DNA of 32,623 bases from JBGPOS01 sp041488155 (GCA_041488155.1 JBGPOS010000043.1:1-32623), one strand, 5' to 3'. Shown: positions 15,315-24,167, numbered from the stretch's first letter. Notes: generated from the letters alone by a model not told the origin. Program-made: numbers and translations.

Positions 15315-16009
15315 CCTCCGCCCCCGCGTTCGGCCAGGGGAAGAGATTCGACCGCGCTCCCGGTCGCGAGCGCATGCAGCACGACCGGGAGCGCAAGCTT
15401 CAGCGATCGCCGCGCCTTCCTCATGTGCAGCGCGAGGCGCGCGTAGGCGGCCCAGTCCTGTGGCCGCCGGGCGGCGCTGCGCATGACCGCGCCCTCGTCT
15501 GATTCGCGGCGCCAGTCTCGAACCGCCTGCGGAAGCGACTCATGGGCGGTGTCGAGCACGGCGCGCAAGGCTATCCAGGGCACCCCCTGGCTGCGTGCTG
15601 CCTCTGCGACCCAGTACGTCTCCATGTCGACCCCGCCCGCGCCATGGACGTTCCAGAGGTCAGTCTTCGCGACGCGGGTGCTCAACGGCGCATCGACCGT
15701 AAGTACGCGGGAAGAGACGAACGCTCGCCCGCGATCGCGCAGCGCCCGGCGGGCAGCTTCGAAGAGCGCCAGGTCGGGTTCGATCTCTTCTTGCCCGTCA
15801 GCGAGCACGCGCCGCACCAGGATCAGGCCGCCGGCAGCGATCGAGGGGTCGAGGCCCCCGCAGAATCCGGCCAACACCACCACGGAGGGCCGGTCGACGG
15901 CAACGCGCGCGGCCACCATGTCGCGCACGCCTACCCCACTCCCGCACACCAAGATATTGCCGCCCGTCACCGCTTCGCGGCTTGTGGGCACGACGATAAG
16001 TGCAGTCAT
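15311..16009 (-). CDS. hpnG: Hopanoid-associated phosphorylase/nucleosidase HpnG
   Basis: HpnG removes adenine from adenosylhopane to give a ribosylhopane, the second step in making the extended side chain of bacteriohopanepolyols. This 232-residue protein belongs to the nucleoside phosphorylase fold: VCGSGVGVRD, VVVLAGFCGGLDPSIAAG (about 43-60) and GVDMETYWVAEAA (about 126-138), where the Met-Glu pair binds the ribose in the wider family. The start ATG overlaps the hpnH stop in ATGA, which implies coupled translation. Position directly after hpnH is the standard arrangement and supports HpnG over a generic nucleosidase such as MTA/SAH nucleosidase. It is the last gene of the operon and overlaps the convergent membrane-protein gene by four bases. 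Confidence 0.88.
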   Translation of the reverse strand: MTALIVVPTSREAVTGGNILVCGSGVGVRDMVAARVAVDRPSVVVLAGFCGGLDPSIAAGGLILVRRVLADGQEEIEPDLALFEAARRALRDRGRAFVSSRVLTVDAPLSTRVAKTDLWNVHGAGGVDMETYWVAEAARSQGVPWIALRAVLDTAHESLPQAVRDWRRESDEGAVMRSAARRPQDWAAYARLALHMRKARRSLKLALPVVLHALATGSAVESLPLAERGGGG

Positions 16010-17031
16010 GCGCCTTTGCGGCTGACCAGGGTGCTCACGCCCGCACGGATACCCTCCAGCGGGCTTGCGATCGTCGCCGAGACGGCCGTCGCTTCGTACC
16101 CGCAATGGGCCATGCAGTTGGTGCAGCGAGCGTCGCGGCCGTAGCCATAACGATCCCACTCCGTCTCATCGATTAGCTCGACGAAGGTCTTCGTGTAGCC
16201 CTCGTTCATCAGGTAGCAGGGGCGCTGCCACCCGAGGACAGTCCGCGTCGGGTTGCCCCAGGCCGTGCACTGCATCGCTTCCTTGCCTTGCAGAAAGTCG
16301 AGGAACATCGGCGTGTGGAAGAAGCTCCAACGCTTGCGATCGGGGAACGAGAGGATTTTTCGGAACGTCTGAATCATCTGCGGCCGCTTCAGGAACACGC
16401 TCTGGTCGGGTGCTTTCGGGTAGTCGTATCCGGGCGAAACCATCATGCCGTCGACCTTGATGTCGTCCATCAGGAAGTTGAAAAGCGTCCGCATGTCGTC
16501 TGGCGAACTATCCGCGAACACGGTCGTATTCGTGCTCAGCCGGTACCCAAGCCGCTTCGCTTCGCGCATGCCGTCGACCGCCTTTTCGAAGGTGCCCTCC
16601 CGGTCGACCATCGCGTCATGGAGCTCCTTCATCCCGTCCATATGCACGCTGATCGTCAGGTATTTCGAAGGCCGAAGGCGGGGCAACCAGCGCTGAAGAA
16701 GGATCGCGTTGGTGCAGAGGTAGACGTACTTCTTGCGCTCGACCAGGCCCGCAACGATCTCGTCGATCTGGGGGTGCACGAGCGGCTCGCCGCCGGCGAT
16801 CGAGACGACCGGCGCGCCGCATTCTTCGGCCGCGTCCCAGCACTCCTGCGGGCTCAGATAGGTGTTCAGGATGGGTTCCGGATGTTGGATCTTTCCGCAG
16901 CCGACGCAGGCCAGGTTGCATCGCCACAACGGCTCTAGCATGAGCACCAGCGGGTACCGCTTCTTGCCCATGATCTTTTGCTTCATCAGATACGTGCTGA
17001 CCGCGATTGCCTGTCCCGCGGGGATACCCAT
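16006..17031 (-). CDS. hpnH: Adenosyl-hopene transferase HpnH (radical SAM)
   Basis: HpnH uses S-adenosylmethionine and a 4Fe-4S cluster to add a 5'-deoxyadenosyl group to diploptene, the first step to C35 hopanoids. This 341-residue protein has the radical-SAM cysteine motif CNLACVGC (Cys38, Cys42, Cys45) and the SAM-binding IAGGEPLVHP. HpnH-typical features include VSTYLMKQKIMGKKRYPL at the N-terminus and the long conserved SPGYDYPKAPDQSVFL segment. The C-terminal domain has further cysteines (CTNCMAHCGYEA), which fits the C-terminal DUF3463 region. The start follows AAGGAGG. The gene lies 12 bp after hpnE and overlaps hpnG by four bases. Length and motifs agree closely with proteobacterial HpnH. 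Confidence 0.96.
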   Translation of the reverse strand: MGIPAGQAIAVSTYLMKQKIMGKKRYPLVLMLEPLWRCNLACVGCGKIQHPEPILNTYLSPQECWDAAEECGAPVVSIAGGEPLVHPQIDEIVAGLVERKKYVYLCTNAILLQRWLPRLRPSKYLTISVHMDGMKELHDAMVDREGTFEKAVDGMREAKRLGYRLSTNTTVFADSSPDDMRTLFNFLMDDIKVDGMMVSPGYDYPKAPDQSVFLKRPQMIQTFRKILSFPDRKRWSFFHTPMFLDFLQGKEAMQCTAWGNPTRTVLGWQRPCYLMNEGYTKTFVELIDETEWDRYGYGRDARCTNCMAHCGYEATAVSATIASPLEGIRAGVSTLVSRKGA

Positions 17032-17043
17032 TTCCGTTCCTCC

Positions 17044-18420
17044 TTAGACCTCGGCCCCGACCACCCCCGGCCGTGGGGCAGCGAACGAATCGCACCGGCC
17101 GTGCAGCGCACGGGCCGCCTTTATCCCGCTCCTGACCGCCGACTCCATGGTCGCCGGCCAGCCCGTCGCAGTGTACGCCCCCGCGAGATAGAAGTTCGCC
17201 AGCGGCGTGATCGCTCCGGGCCTCGAAAGCCCCGGGGCGGGTAGGAACGTCGCCTCCGGCTCCTTGATTGCCAGGAAGCGTACGAGGCGCGCATCGCGGG
17301 CAGCTGGCAGCGCACGCCGCAGCTGCGGCAAGAAGCGATCCTCGAGCGCTTTCTTCCCAAGCGCCATATACGGCGTGGCCGCGCTCAATGAAACGACAAG
17401 ATGTTGCCTTTCGTCCGCCGGCTGACCCTCAATCGAGCTGCGGTTGAAAATCCATTGCAGCTCAGAGCCCACGAACCCGGCGAAGGCGAAGCGCGCCACC
17501 GGCCGGTCGAACCAGAGATGCAGGTTGATGATCGGCGAGGTCTCTATCCCATCGAGCGCCGCGAACTCCGGCATCGCCGCCACGTCCGGCGGGAGCAGCC
17601 GTCGAACCTGCGTATGCGGCGTCGCGCAGATGTAGCCGTCGAACTCCTGGCGCGTGCCGTTCGTCAGCCAAAGGCTTTCGACGCGATCCCTCCGCCGGTC
17701 GAGCGACTCCACCGCCGCGCTCGTCCACACCTCCCCACCGCGCTCCTCGATGTAGCGGATCGCAGGCTCCACGTGGAGCTCGCTCAGCCCAACCTTCGAG
17801 ACCCCGATGGCCGCCGAGCGCGAAGACTTGAGGAATCCCTCCTGTAACACGAAGAGCGCGTCTGCGGCGCTCGCCTCCGCCGAACGACAGTTCAGTGTGG
17901 GCAGCAGCATGAAGTCCCAGAAATCGCCCACAACGCGGGCTGACTGGCCGCGCTCGCCGAGCCAGTCCGCAAACGAACGGTGGTGCAGTGCCTGCCGCTT
18001 GCCGGGCTTCATTCGCGCCATGGTCGCCATCGTCCGTGCCACGGCGAGCCTCTCCTTGACCGCGAGGTGGCGGTAGCGCGCGAACGACGCCGCCAGGTGG
18101 AAAGGCGCGGGCAACGCGCTCGCCCGAATGTCGGCGCGCCGGCCCTCGCCGTCGTAGACCCTCACCCGCAGCCGCTCTTGACGCCGCGTCTGCCCCAGGC
18201 TGCCGATCCGGCGCAGGAAGGCTATGTATTCCGTCGTACAGGTCATGAAGACGTGCTGGCCGTTGTCCACCGAGGCTTCGGTCGCTCCGTCGCGGAACGA
18301 ATACGTCTTCCCTCCAGCGAACGGGCGCCGCTCGAAGACAATGGGCCGGTGGCCGAGGTCCGCGAGCTCACAGGCCGCCGCGAGGCCCGCGAGCCCGGCG
18401 CCGATGACGGCTACCCTCAC
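17044..18420 (-). CDS. hpnE: Hydroxysqualene dehydroxylase HpnE
   Basis: HpnE is a flavoprotein that reduces hydroxysqualene to squalene, the third step of the HpnC-HpnD-HpnE route. The 458-residue protein begins RVAVIGAGLAGLAAACELA, the FAD-binding Rossmann motif of the amine-oxidase/phytoene-desaturase superfamily, followed by FERRPFAGGKTYSF and DNGQHVF. The C-terminal FAD segment is FYLAGAYTATGWPATMESAVRSG (split: FYLAGAYTATGWPATMES then AVRSG). The start chosen is GTG at 18420, which shares GTGA with the hpnD stop; an in-frame GTG at 18450 would overlap more and adds an unconserved stretch. There is no separate ribosome binding site, consistent with coupled translation. Carotenoid desaturase is excluded mainly by the operon context. 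Confidence 0.93.
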   Translation of the reverse strand: MRVAVIGAGLAGLAAACELADLGHRPIVFERRPFAGGKTYSFRDGATEASVDNGQHVFMTCTTEYIAFLRRIGSLGQTRRQERLRVRVYDGEGRRADIRASALPAPFHLAASFARYRHLAVKERLAVARTMATMARMKPGKRQALHHRSFADWLGERGQSARVVGDFWDFMLLPTLNCRSAEASAADALFVLQEGFLKSSRSAAIGVSKVGLSELHVEPAIRYIEERGGEVWTSAAVESLDRRRDRVESLWLTNGTRQEFDGYICATPHTQVRRLLPPDVAAMPEFAALDGIETSPIINLHLWFDRPVARFAFAGFVGSELQWIFNRSSIEGQPADERQHLVVSLSAATPYMALGKKALEDRFLPQLRRALPAARDARLVRFLAIKEPEATFLPAPGLSRPGAITPLANFYLAGAYTATGWPATMESAVRSGIKAARALHGRCDSFAAPRPGVVGAEV

Positions 18421-19322
18421 TTCGGCCGCACCAACGCGGCCTGCACCCACATCCGTCCGATCGCCGCCATCTTCTCCGCGCCGCTCAGGCTCACGCGCTC
18501 GGAAAGGACGTCGTAGTCACGCCTCTCGATGCGTTTGAGGATGTCCGAGTACACGCCCTGGAGGACGTTCACGCACATTCGTGACCGAAGATCGAGAAGG
18601 GGCAGCAGACGGCGGCCCTTGCGGAATTGCTGGTGGGCCCGCTCGCCCTGCATTCGCATCAGCGCCGCGAAGCGGCCGTCGTAGCGGCAGGCGAGGATGT
18701 CGTCCGGCGTGAGGCCGCACTGCGCCAGCTCGTCGGCCGGGAAGTAGACCCGGCCACGCTCCGCGTCTTCCTTCACGTCTCGCATGATGTTCACGATCTG
18801 CAGGGCCACCCCGAGGTCGATGGCGTACTGCCGTGCCTTGGGATGCGGGCTCGTGCCGAAAACAGAAGTGCAGATCAGACCCACCATCGATGCCACCCGG
18901 TAGCAGTACTGATAGAGATCCGGCCAGTTCGCGTAGCGGTTGATGGTGAAGTCCATCTCGACCCCATTGACCAGCTCTTCGAAGAAGTCGACCGGGATCT
19001 TGAACTCGTCGAGGGCCCAGCCCAGCGACGTATAGAGCGGTCCTTCGCGGTCGCCCGCGGCGCAGGCTTTGAGCCGCGCCCGCGCTTCCGCCAGTTGGCG
19101 TTCCTGCTCCGCCCGGTCGCTGAGCTCGTCGGCGATGTCGTCGACCACGCCGCTGAACGAATAAGCCGCGTAGATAGCGTTCCGCTTGTCCGCCGGCAGG
19201 ATGGCGAAGGCGTAGTAGAAGTTCTTCGCCCGCTCCTTCGTGTACTGCTTGCACCAGGCGTGCGAGGCCGCGAGGGAACCAGCCGCACCAGCCGGCGGCG
19301 CCGTCTTCACGTCAGTTGCCAT
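18417..19322 (-). CDS. hpnD: Presqualene diphosphate synthase HpnD
   Basis: HpnD condenses two farnesyl diphosphates into presqualene diphosphate. The 301-residue protein is a trans-isoprenyl diphosphate synthase with both Asp-rich motifs that bind magnesium and diphosphate: DDIAD (61-65) and DVKED (182-186). Surrounding blocks, AIYAAYSFSGVVDDIADE and GVALQIVNIMRDVKEDAERG, fit the squalene/phytoene synthase family. HpnD rather than phytoene synthase is inferred from the neighbouring HpnC and HpnE. The ATG at 19322 has AAGGTAG upstream. It lies 21 bp after hpnC and overlaps hpnE by four bases. Confidence 0.95.
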   Translation of the reverse strand: MATDVKTAPPAGAAGSLAASHAWCKQYTKERAKNFYYAFAILPADKRNAIYAAYSFSGVVDDIADELSDRAEQERQLAEARARLKACAAGDREGPLYTSLGWALDEFKIPVDFFEELVNGVEMDFTINRYANWPDLYQYCYRVASMVGLICTSVFGTSPHPKARQYAIDLGVALQIVNIMRDVKEDAERGRVYFPADELAQCGLTPDDILACRYDGRFAALMRMQGERAHQQFRKGRRLLPLLDLRSRMCVNVLQGVYSDILKRIERRDYDVLSERVSLSGAEKMAAIGRMWVQAALVRPK

Positions 19323-19343
19323 CTATCTACCTTCATTCTTCCG

Positions 19344-20237
19344 TCACCGTCCCAGCTTCAGCCGCGTGGCGTTCGAAATCCCCATCCAGGCCTTCTTACG
19401 AGCCGGGATCTTTGGCCTGGCGCCGAGCACGTCGTAGCCGGCGGCCGCGATCGCGTCCAGGATAGCCTCGCCCCCGAGCCGGAATAGGCGGACATCGAGG
19501 CGCGCCCGGCGGTCGACCAGCGCCTCCAGTTCCCTCCCGCGCCCGAACAAGGCTCGCGTGCGGTCGACCTCGAAGCGCATCAACTCTCGAAACGCCTGGA
19601 TCGCATCTCGTCGCTCGATGACCGTCTCGTCGATCCCGAACCGCCGCAGGTCCTCCTGCGGAATGTAAACGCGGCCCTTCTCCCGATCGACGGTCACATC
19701 CTGCCAGAAGTTGGCCAGTTGCAGTCCGATGCAGGTCGCGTCGGAGAGCGACTGCCGCCGCTCGTCGCGATACCCGAGAACGTAGAGCACCATGTGCCCG
19801 ACTGGCGTGGCCGAGTGGGCGCAGTAGCGCATGAGGTCGTCGTACGTTTCGAACCGGGTGACCCTCTGGTCCATGCGGTTCGCTTCGATGAGCCGCAGGA
19901 AGGGGTCCGGCGGGATCGCGTAGCGGTCGATAGTGGCGCCGAGGGCGACGAACAGCGGCCGCGCCCGTTCGCCCGCAAAGCAACGCCGCAGCTCACGCTC
20001 CCAATCATCCAGGAGGGCGAGACGGTCGCCCTCCGCCTCGTCGCCAAGGTCGTCGGTCCAGCGGCAGAACGAGTAGAGCGAGAAGAAGTGGGGTCGTAGC
20101 TCCCGCGGCAGCACCCAGGAAACTACCGTGAAGTTCTCCTGGTGCCCGCGCGCGTAGTCGCGGCACCACGCGTAAGCGGCTGCCGTGTTCGTCGTGCCGG
20201 CCTCGCTGGCCGCCGTCTGCGTCTCGCTCAGCGCCAC
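19344..20237 (-). CDS. hpnC: Squalene synthase-like protein HpnC (hydroxysqualene synthase)
   Basis: HpnC converts presqualene diphosphate to hydroxysqualene. This 297-residue protein shares the HpnD fold, with Asp-rich motifs DDLGD (62-66) and DVTVD (180-184). Family blocks are HFFSLYSFCRWTDDLGDEAE and GLQLANFWQDVTVDREKGR. The start is GTG at 20237, which overlaps the end of shc by ten bases and has GGGAG upstream. The next upstream in-frame codon at 20387 lies inside shc and is unlikely. HpnC and HpnD look alike; the assignment follows the CRWTDD(L/I)(G/A)D pattern typical of HpnC and its position before hpnD. Confidence 0.93.
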   Translation of the reverse strand: MALSETQTAASEAGTTNTAAAYAWCRDYARGHQENFTVVSWVLPRELRPHFFSLYSFCRWTDDLGDEAEGDRLALLDDWERELRRCFAGERARPLFVALGATIDRYAIPPDPFLRLIEANRMDQRVTRFETYDDLMRYCAHSATPVGHMVLYVLGYRDERRQSLSDATCIGLQLANFWQDVTVDREKGRVYIPQEDLRRFGIDETVIERRDAIQAFRELMRFEVDRTRALFGRGRELEALVDRRARLDVRLFRLGGEAILDAIAAAGYDVLGARPKIPARKKAWMGISNATRLKLGR

Positions 20238-22198
20238 GGGTCGCTCCCGGGAAGATGAATGGGCCGTCCTTCGTTCAACCGCCGGTAGCGCCCCAACGCC
20301 CAGAGCGGCCAATAGTTGCGGTAGAGGTGGTACTTGACCATGAAATCGCCCGGGAACCCGGTGCCCGTGAACTCGGCCTCCTCCCACTGCCCGTCGGCCC
20401 CTTGCGTCCCCACCAGGTACTCGACGCCCCTCTTCGTCGCTTCGCTCGCGACCTCTCCCGCCGAAAGCAGCGCCAGGAGCGCCCAGGCGGTCTGCGACGC
20501 CGTGCTCGGGCCAACACCCCGCGTCGATGGGTCATCGTACGAATAGCACGACTCTCCCCATCCGCCATCGCCGTTCTGGTGCACTTCGAGCCAGCCTACG
20601 GCACGACGGATGTAGCGCGCCGACGGCGATTCGCCAGCCGCCACGAGGGCCGGCAGCACAGCGCCGAGCCCGTAGACGTAATTCACCCCCCAGCGCCCCC
20701 ACCAGCTCCCGTCCGCCTCCTGCGTCCGGCGCAGGTATCGCACTCCCCGTCGAATGACAGGGTCGTCCCTGCTGACGCCGTCCAGGGCCAGCCATTCGAC
20801 CACGTGGGCCGTGACGTCTTCCGTGGGCGGGTCGAGCGTCGCGCCGAAGTCGGCGAAGGGAATGCGAGTCACGAACTCCCTCGTATTGTCGCGGTCGAAC
20901 GCCCCCCAGCCCCCGTTCTTCGACTGCATAGCACGCAGCCAATCGCTCCCCCGCCCCATCGGCGCCGCGGCTTCCGGCCCGAGGTCGAGCAGCCGCAGGG
21001 CGATCAGCACTTCGGCCGTGTCGTCCGTGTCGGGGTACTTCTCGTTGTGGAATTCGAACGCCCAACCCCCCGGTTCGGTGTCACGCACTTTCACGCACCA
21101 GTCGCCCGGCTTGCGGATCTCCTCCGCCAGCATCCATCGACCGGCCCGGACCAGCGCCGGGTGATCGGCGGGAAGCCCTGCTTCGCGCAGCCCCGTCACC
21201 GCCAGGGCTGTGTCCCAGACGGGCGAAACGCAAGGCTGCATCGTCAGCGTCGACTCAGTCTCGATGGCGAAGTCGTGCCGAATCCCGCGGATGGCACGGG
21301 CCATGACGGGATGATCGTTGGCATAGCCGCGGCACTTCAGGGCGATCAACGAATAGACCCACGGCGGCTGGATCCCGCCCCACGAGCCATCAGCCTCCTG
21401 GTGGTCCACGATCCATCGTTCGCAGGCTCGAAGGGCTCGCTTCCGGAGCGGCTTCCAGGGCAGCCTCTCGGCGATCCGGAGCCCACGGTCCAGCAGGCGG
21501 AAAGCCTTCGGCCAGCTGATTGGCTTCGAGTCGCGAGCGAATTCGATGCGCCGCCGGTCCTCGGGTGTGACGTAGAGCTCATCGACCGTAGCGCTGGCCG
21601 GGATAGCCACCACCGGCCGGTACGATGACACAACGAGGATCGCAACGATCGTCGCCCGCGCCCACGAGGCGAACTCGTAGATGTTGAACGGGAAGCGCGA
21701 GGGTAGTAGCACAGCCTCCGGCGGCATCGCCGGCATCGCCTTCCAGTCGAACTGCCCGAAGAGAGCCAGCCACAGCTTCGTGAAGATCCGCGCCCGGCCG
21801 ATCCCACCCTGTCCGATGACGAACTCACGGGCGCGCGCCATCCGCGGGTCGTGAGCATCGACTCCGGCGAGCTTGAGCGCGAAGTACGCTTCCGTCGTCA
21901 CGCTTACGTCCCCCGGTCCGCCGAAGTAGATCGGCCACGAGCCGTCGGCGCCCTGGTGGTCAAGGATGTATTGGGACAGCTTCCGCCACCGCGCGGGCTC
22001 GCCGATTCCCAGGAAGTGTTCGAGCAACAGAAGCTCTGCAGCCATCGTCACATTGGCTTCGAGCTCAGCCCACCAGTAGCCCTCCGGCGCCTGCAGGGAG
22101 AGCAGCGCCGAGGTCGCACGCGCGACCGCCTCGTCCAGGCCCGATCCGGGCCCGGCCGCGACGGCAGCCGTGCCATAGCGGTCAGCGATTCCTGCCAC
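20228..22198 (-). CDS. shc: Squalene-hopene cyclase
   Basis: Shc (HpnF) cyclises squalene to hopene at the membrane surface. The 656-residue length is normal for bacterial enzymes. The catalytic acid motif DXDD is present as DTDD (390-393, in EKYPDTDDTAEV). Several QW repeats that staple the alpha-alpha barrels are visible: QGADGSWPIYFGG, QEADGSWGGIQPPWVYS, SKNGGWGAFD, QEADGSWWGRWGVNYVYG and QNGDGGWGESCYSYDDP. The chosen start is GTG at 22198, after GAGAGAGGCAGAC; an in-frame ATG at 22315 would add 39 basic residues unlike the family. It is the first gene of the hopanoid operon, and its control region is shared with the divergent ispH gene (241 bp). No good promoter for this strand was recognised. 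Confidence 0.97.
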   Translation of the reverse strand: MAGIADRYGTAAVAAGPGSGLDEAVARATSALLSLQAPEGYWWAELEANVTMAAELLLLEHFLGIGEPARWRKLSQYILDHQGADGSWPIYFGGPGDVSVTTEAYFALKLAGVDAHDPRMARAREFVIGQGGIGRARIFTKLWLALFGQFDWKAMPAMPPEAVLLPSRFPFNIYEFASWARATIVAILVVSSYRPVVAIPASATVDELYVTPEDRRRIEFARDSKPISWPKAFRLLDRGLRIAERLPWKPLRKRALRACERWIVDHQEADGSWGGIQPPWVYSLIALKCRGYANDHPVMARAIRGIRHDFAIETESTLTMQPCVSPVWDTALAVTGLREAGLPADHPALVRAGRWMLAEEIRKPGDWCVKVRDTEPGGWAFEFHNEKYPDTDDTAEVLIALRLLDLGPEAAAPMGRGSDWLRAMQSKNGGWGAFDRDNTREFVTRIPFADFGATLDPPTEDVTAHVVEWLALDGVSRDDPVIRRGVRYLRRTQEADGSWWGRWGVNYVYGLGAVLPALVAAGESPSARYIRRAVGWLEVHQNGDGGWGESCYSYDDPSTRGVGPSTASQTAWALLALLSAGEVASEATKRGVEYLVGTQGADGQWEEAEFTGTGFPGDFMVKYHLYRNYWPLWALGRYRRLNEGRPIHLPGSDPWR

Positions 22199-22372
22199 GT
22201 CTGCCTCTCTCGGGCGGTCCTGCCGGAATAGCTTCGAACACCGACGGGGCGCCCAGCCGGCGCGTCCCCCGCGACAGCTGGCACCCTTGATAGCGCGGTA
22301 TCTTAGCAACTCCACCTGTCACTGGGCACCCCAAGCAGCGGATTGTCGTGAGGCGAAGGCCGATTGAGAGGT

Positions 22373-22400
22373 TTGCAAAGCAGGGCCGGATGGCTACTAT
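22373..22400 (+). promoter_or_regulatory. Predicted sigma-70-type promoter of ispH
   Basis: TTGCAA (22373-22378) and TACTAT (22395-22400) are spaced by 16 bases; each matches the consensus at four of six positions. Transcription would start near 22407, giving a leader of about 33 bases that includes the GGAGG before the ispH start. Confidence 0.45.
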
Positions 22401-22439
22401 GCGTCCCTAGTCGGATGGCTCGCGACGGAGGAACGGTCA

Positions 22440-23411
22440 GTGAGGATCATCCTGGCGAACCCGCGCGGCTTCTGCGCCGGCGTCAACATGGCCCTTGATA
22501 GCCTCGAAAAAGCCATCGAGCTCTTCGGGCCGCCCGTCTACGTCTACCACGAAATCGTGCACAACAAGCACGTCGTCGATCAGTTTCGGTTGACGGGAGC
22601 GGTCTTCGTAGACAGCCTGCTCGATGTCCCCGAAGCCAGCACCCTCCTCTACAGCGCCCACGGAGTCTCGCCCGAGGTCAGAGCCCTCGCCGCCTCCCGG
22701 CGCTTGAACGTCATCGACGCCACCTGCCCCCTCGTCACCAAGGTCCACACCGAAGCAGTTCGCTACGCCGAAAAGGGCCACACCATCCTGCTCATCGGGC
22801 ACGAAGGACACGATGAGATCGCCGGTACCATTGGCGAAGCTCCGGGCCACGTGCGCCTCGTCCAAACCGCCGACGAGGTCGCCTCACTCGACCTCCCCGC
22901 CGGCGCCCCCCTCGCCTACCTCACCCAAACCACCCTCAGCATCGACGACGCCAATCGAATCGTGGATCGCCTGCGCAGCCGCTACCCGTCGATCGCCTCT
23001 CCTTCCAGCGAAGACATCTGCTACGCCACCCAGAACCGCCAGGAAGCGGTGAAGGAACTCGCGCTTCAAGCCGACGTGGTGCTCGTGCTCGGCAGCCAGA
23101 ACAGCTCGAACAGCCAGCGGCTCGCAGAGATCGCTTTCGATATGGGAGTGCCCGCGCACTTGATTGACGACGCCCGCGAGATAGATCCGCGCTGGCTCGA
23201 CGACGCCAACTGCGTCTTCATCACCGCCGGGGCGAGCGCACCGGAAGAGCTCGTCCAGGATTGCGTGCGTTACTTACAGACTCGCTACGGAGCTACGATC
23301 GAAGAGAGAGTGGTGCGCGTCGAGGACCTGCAGTTCCAGCTTCCCCCCGAGTTGCGTCGCGCCATCGCAAGCCGAAACGGCCAGTCCGCCGCCGTCGCGA
23401 GAGTCCATTAG
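22440..23411 (+). CDS. ispH: 4-hydroxy-3-methylbut-2-enyl diphosphate reductase IspH (LytB)
   Basis: IspH makes isopentenyl and dimethylallyl diphosphate in the last step of the MEP pathway. The 323-residue protein has the three conserved cysteines of its iron-sulfur cluster: Cys12 (NPRGFCAGV), Cys96 (IDATCPLVTKVH) and Cys194 (EDICYATQNRQ). Substrate-binding residues His41 (VYHEIVHNKHV), His124 and Glu126 (IGHEGHDEIAGT) are also present, as is the late TAGASAPEELV motif. The start is GTG, eight bases after GGAGG. It is divergent from the hopanoid operon, so isoprenoid supply and hopanoid synthesis share one control region. A hairpin follows the stop. Confidence 0.98.
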   Translation: MRIILANPRGFCAGVNMALDSLEKAIELFGPPVYVYHEIVHNKHVVDQFRLTGAVFVDSLLDVPEASTLLYSAHGVSPEVRALAASRRLNVIDATCPLVTKVHTEAVRYAEKGHTILLIGHEGHDEIAGTIGEAPGHVRLVQTADEVASLDLPAGAPLAYLTQTTLSIDDANRIVDRLRSRYPSIASPSSEDICYATQNRQEAVKELALQADVVLVLGSQNSSNSQRLAEIAFDMGVPAHLIDDAREIDPRWLDDANCVFITAGASAPEELVQDCVRYLQTRYGATIEERVVRVEDLQFQLPPELRRAIASRNGQSAAVARVH

Positions 23412-23437
23412 CCTGAACGAGCCCCAAACATCAGGCA

Positions 23438-23469
23438 GGTGGCTGCTCTGGAACGGAAGAGCAGCCACC
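23438..23469. terminator. Strong hairpin, probable bidirectional terminator
   Basis: GGTGGCTGCTCT and AGAGCAGCCACC form a perfect 12-bp stem around an 8-base loop. It lies 27 bp after the ispH stop and about 55 bp beyond the stop of the convergent universal stress gene. There is no T-run on either side, so a classic intrinsic terminator is not fully met, but the placement fits a shared terminator. Confidence 0.65.
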
Positions 23470-23523
23470 CTGGTCCCGCGCCCTCGGACGGCGGCGTGAG
23501 GGCGCGGGGACTGACCCGCTCAC

Positions 23524-24030
23524 TCAGCGTTCGCGCGAGGGACCGACGACCAGGATCGGCCGTCCCGCTGTCCTGATCACTCCCTCGGTAACGCTCCCCG
23601 CGAGCAGATGCGATAGTCCTGATCGTCCATGCGTCGGCATAAGGATGAGGTCCGCGTCGATCTCGTCTGCCACCGCGATGATCTGGTCGACTGGCTTGCG
23701 CGACCATACGACCCGCACGACCGAGGCCGCTTCGGGGAACTCCTTCGAAACCATAGCGTCGAGCCAATCCACCGTTTCCGTGTGGGCCCGCTCCATCGCC
23801 TCCCCGTGGCTTTCAACCACGTGCGGCGGTGGTGAGGATACCGACACGTTGTAGCTGCCTACTTGCAAGGGCTCGTTCACCACGCTCTCGGCGCTACCCT
23901 GCACGGTCCGAGGGTCGAGCACTGTCAGCAGGTGAACCTCCGTCCCGGGCACCAACTCAAGCAACCGGCGCGCCGCTGGCAGCACCGAGCTTGCGAATTC
24001 GCTTCCGTCCAATGGCATCAGTACTTTCAT
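23524..24030 (-). CDS. Universal stress protein, single UspA domain
   Basis: This 168-residue protein is one UspA domain. It opens KVLMPLDGSEFASSVLPAARRL and ends with PTHGRSGLSHLLAGSVTEGVIR followed by PILVV (about 132-162). The GRSG...GS pattern is the ATP-binding type found in MJ0577-like proteins, so nucleotide binding is predicted. A longer-than-usual insert (about 45-80) contains a Ser/Pro-rich segment. Such proteins help survival under starvation, hypoxia or oxidative stress; a molecular function is rarely known. The start at 24030 follows GGGGAGA. It sits downstream of a second usp gene on the same strand, 158 bp away. Confidence 0.92.
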   Translation of the reverse strand: MKVLMPLDGSEFASSVLPAARRLLELVPGTEVHLLTVLDPRTVQGSAESVVNEPLQVGSYNVSVSSPPPHVVESHGEAMERAHTETVDWLDAMVSKEFPEAASVVRVVWSRKPVDQIIAVADEIDADLILMPTHGRSGLSHLLAGSVTEGVIRTAGRPILVVGPSRER

Positions 24031-24143
24031 CGCCGTCTCCCCTGGTGCCCGAGGCACCGCCGCCGTCGCCTTGCGTCCTCTTACCCGCCGGAACTCAGGC
24101 TTCGGTTCGTTCACCGCTGAATGTCCCTCAGAACCCGGAGCCT

Positions 24144-24167
24144 GGCGAGGACCGTATGGGCCCTCGC
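24144..24167. promoter_or_regulatory. Inverted repeat upstream of the first usp gene, possible operator
   Basis: GCGAGG and CCTCGC are perfect 6-base arms around 12 bases (ACCGTATGGGC inside). The core GGACCnnnnGGGCCC-like symmetry recalls the DosR box in style but does not match its consensus. It lies about 115 bp upstream of the usp start at 24030. Function is inferred. Confidence 0.25.

Noticed and set aside
20255..21628. 457-codon plus-strand open frame
   Set aside because: It is antisense to squalene-hopene cyclase and has no recognisable domain.
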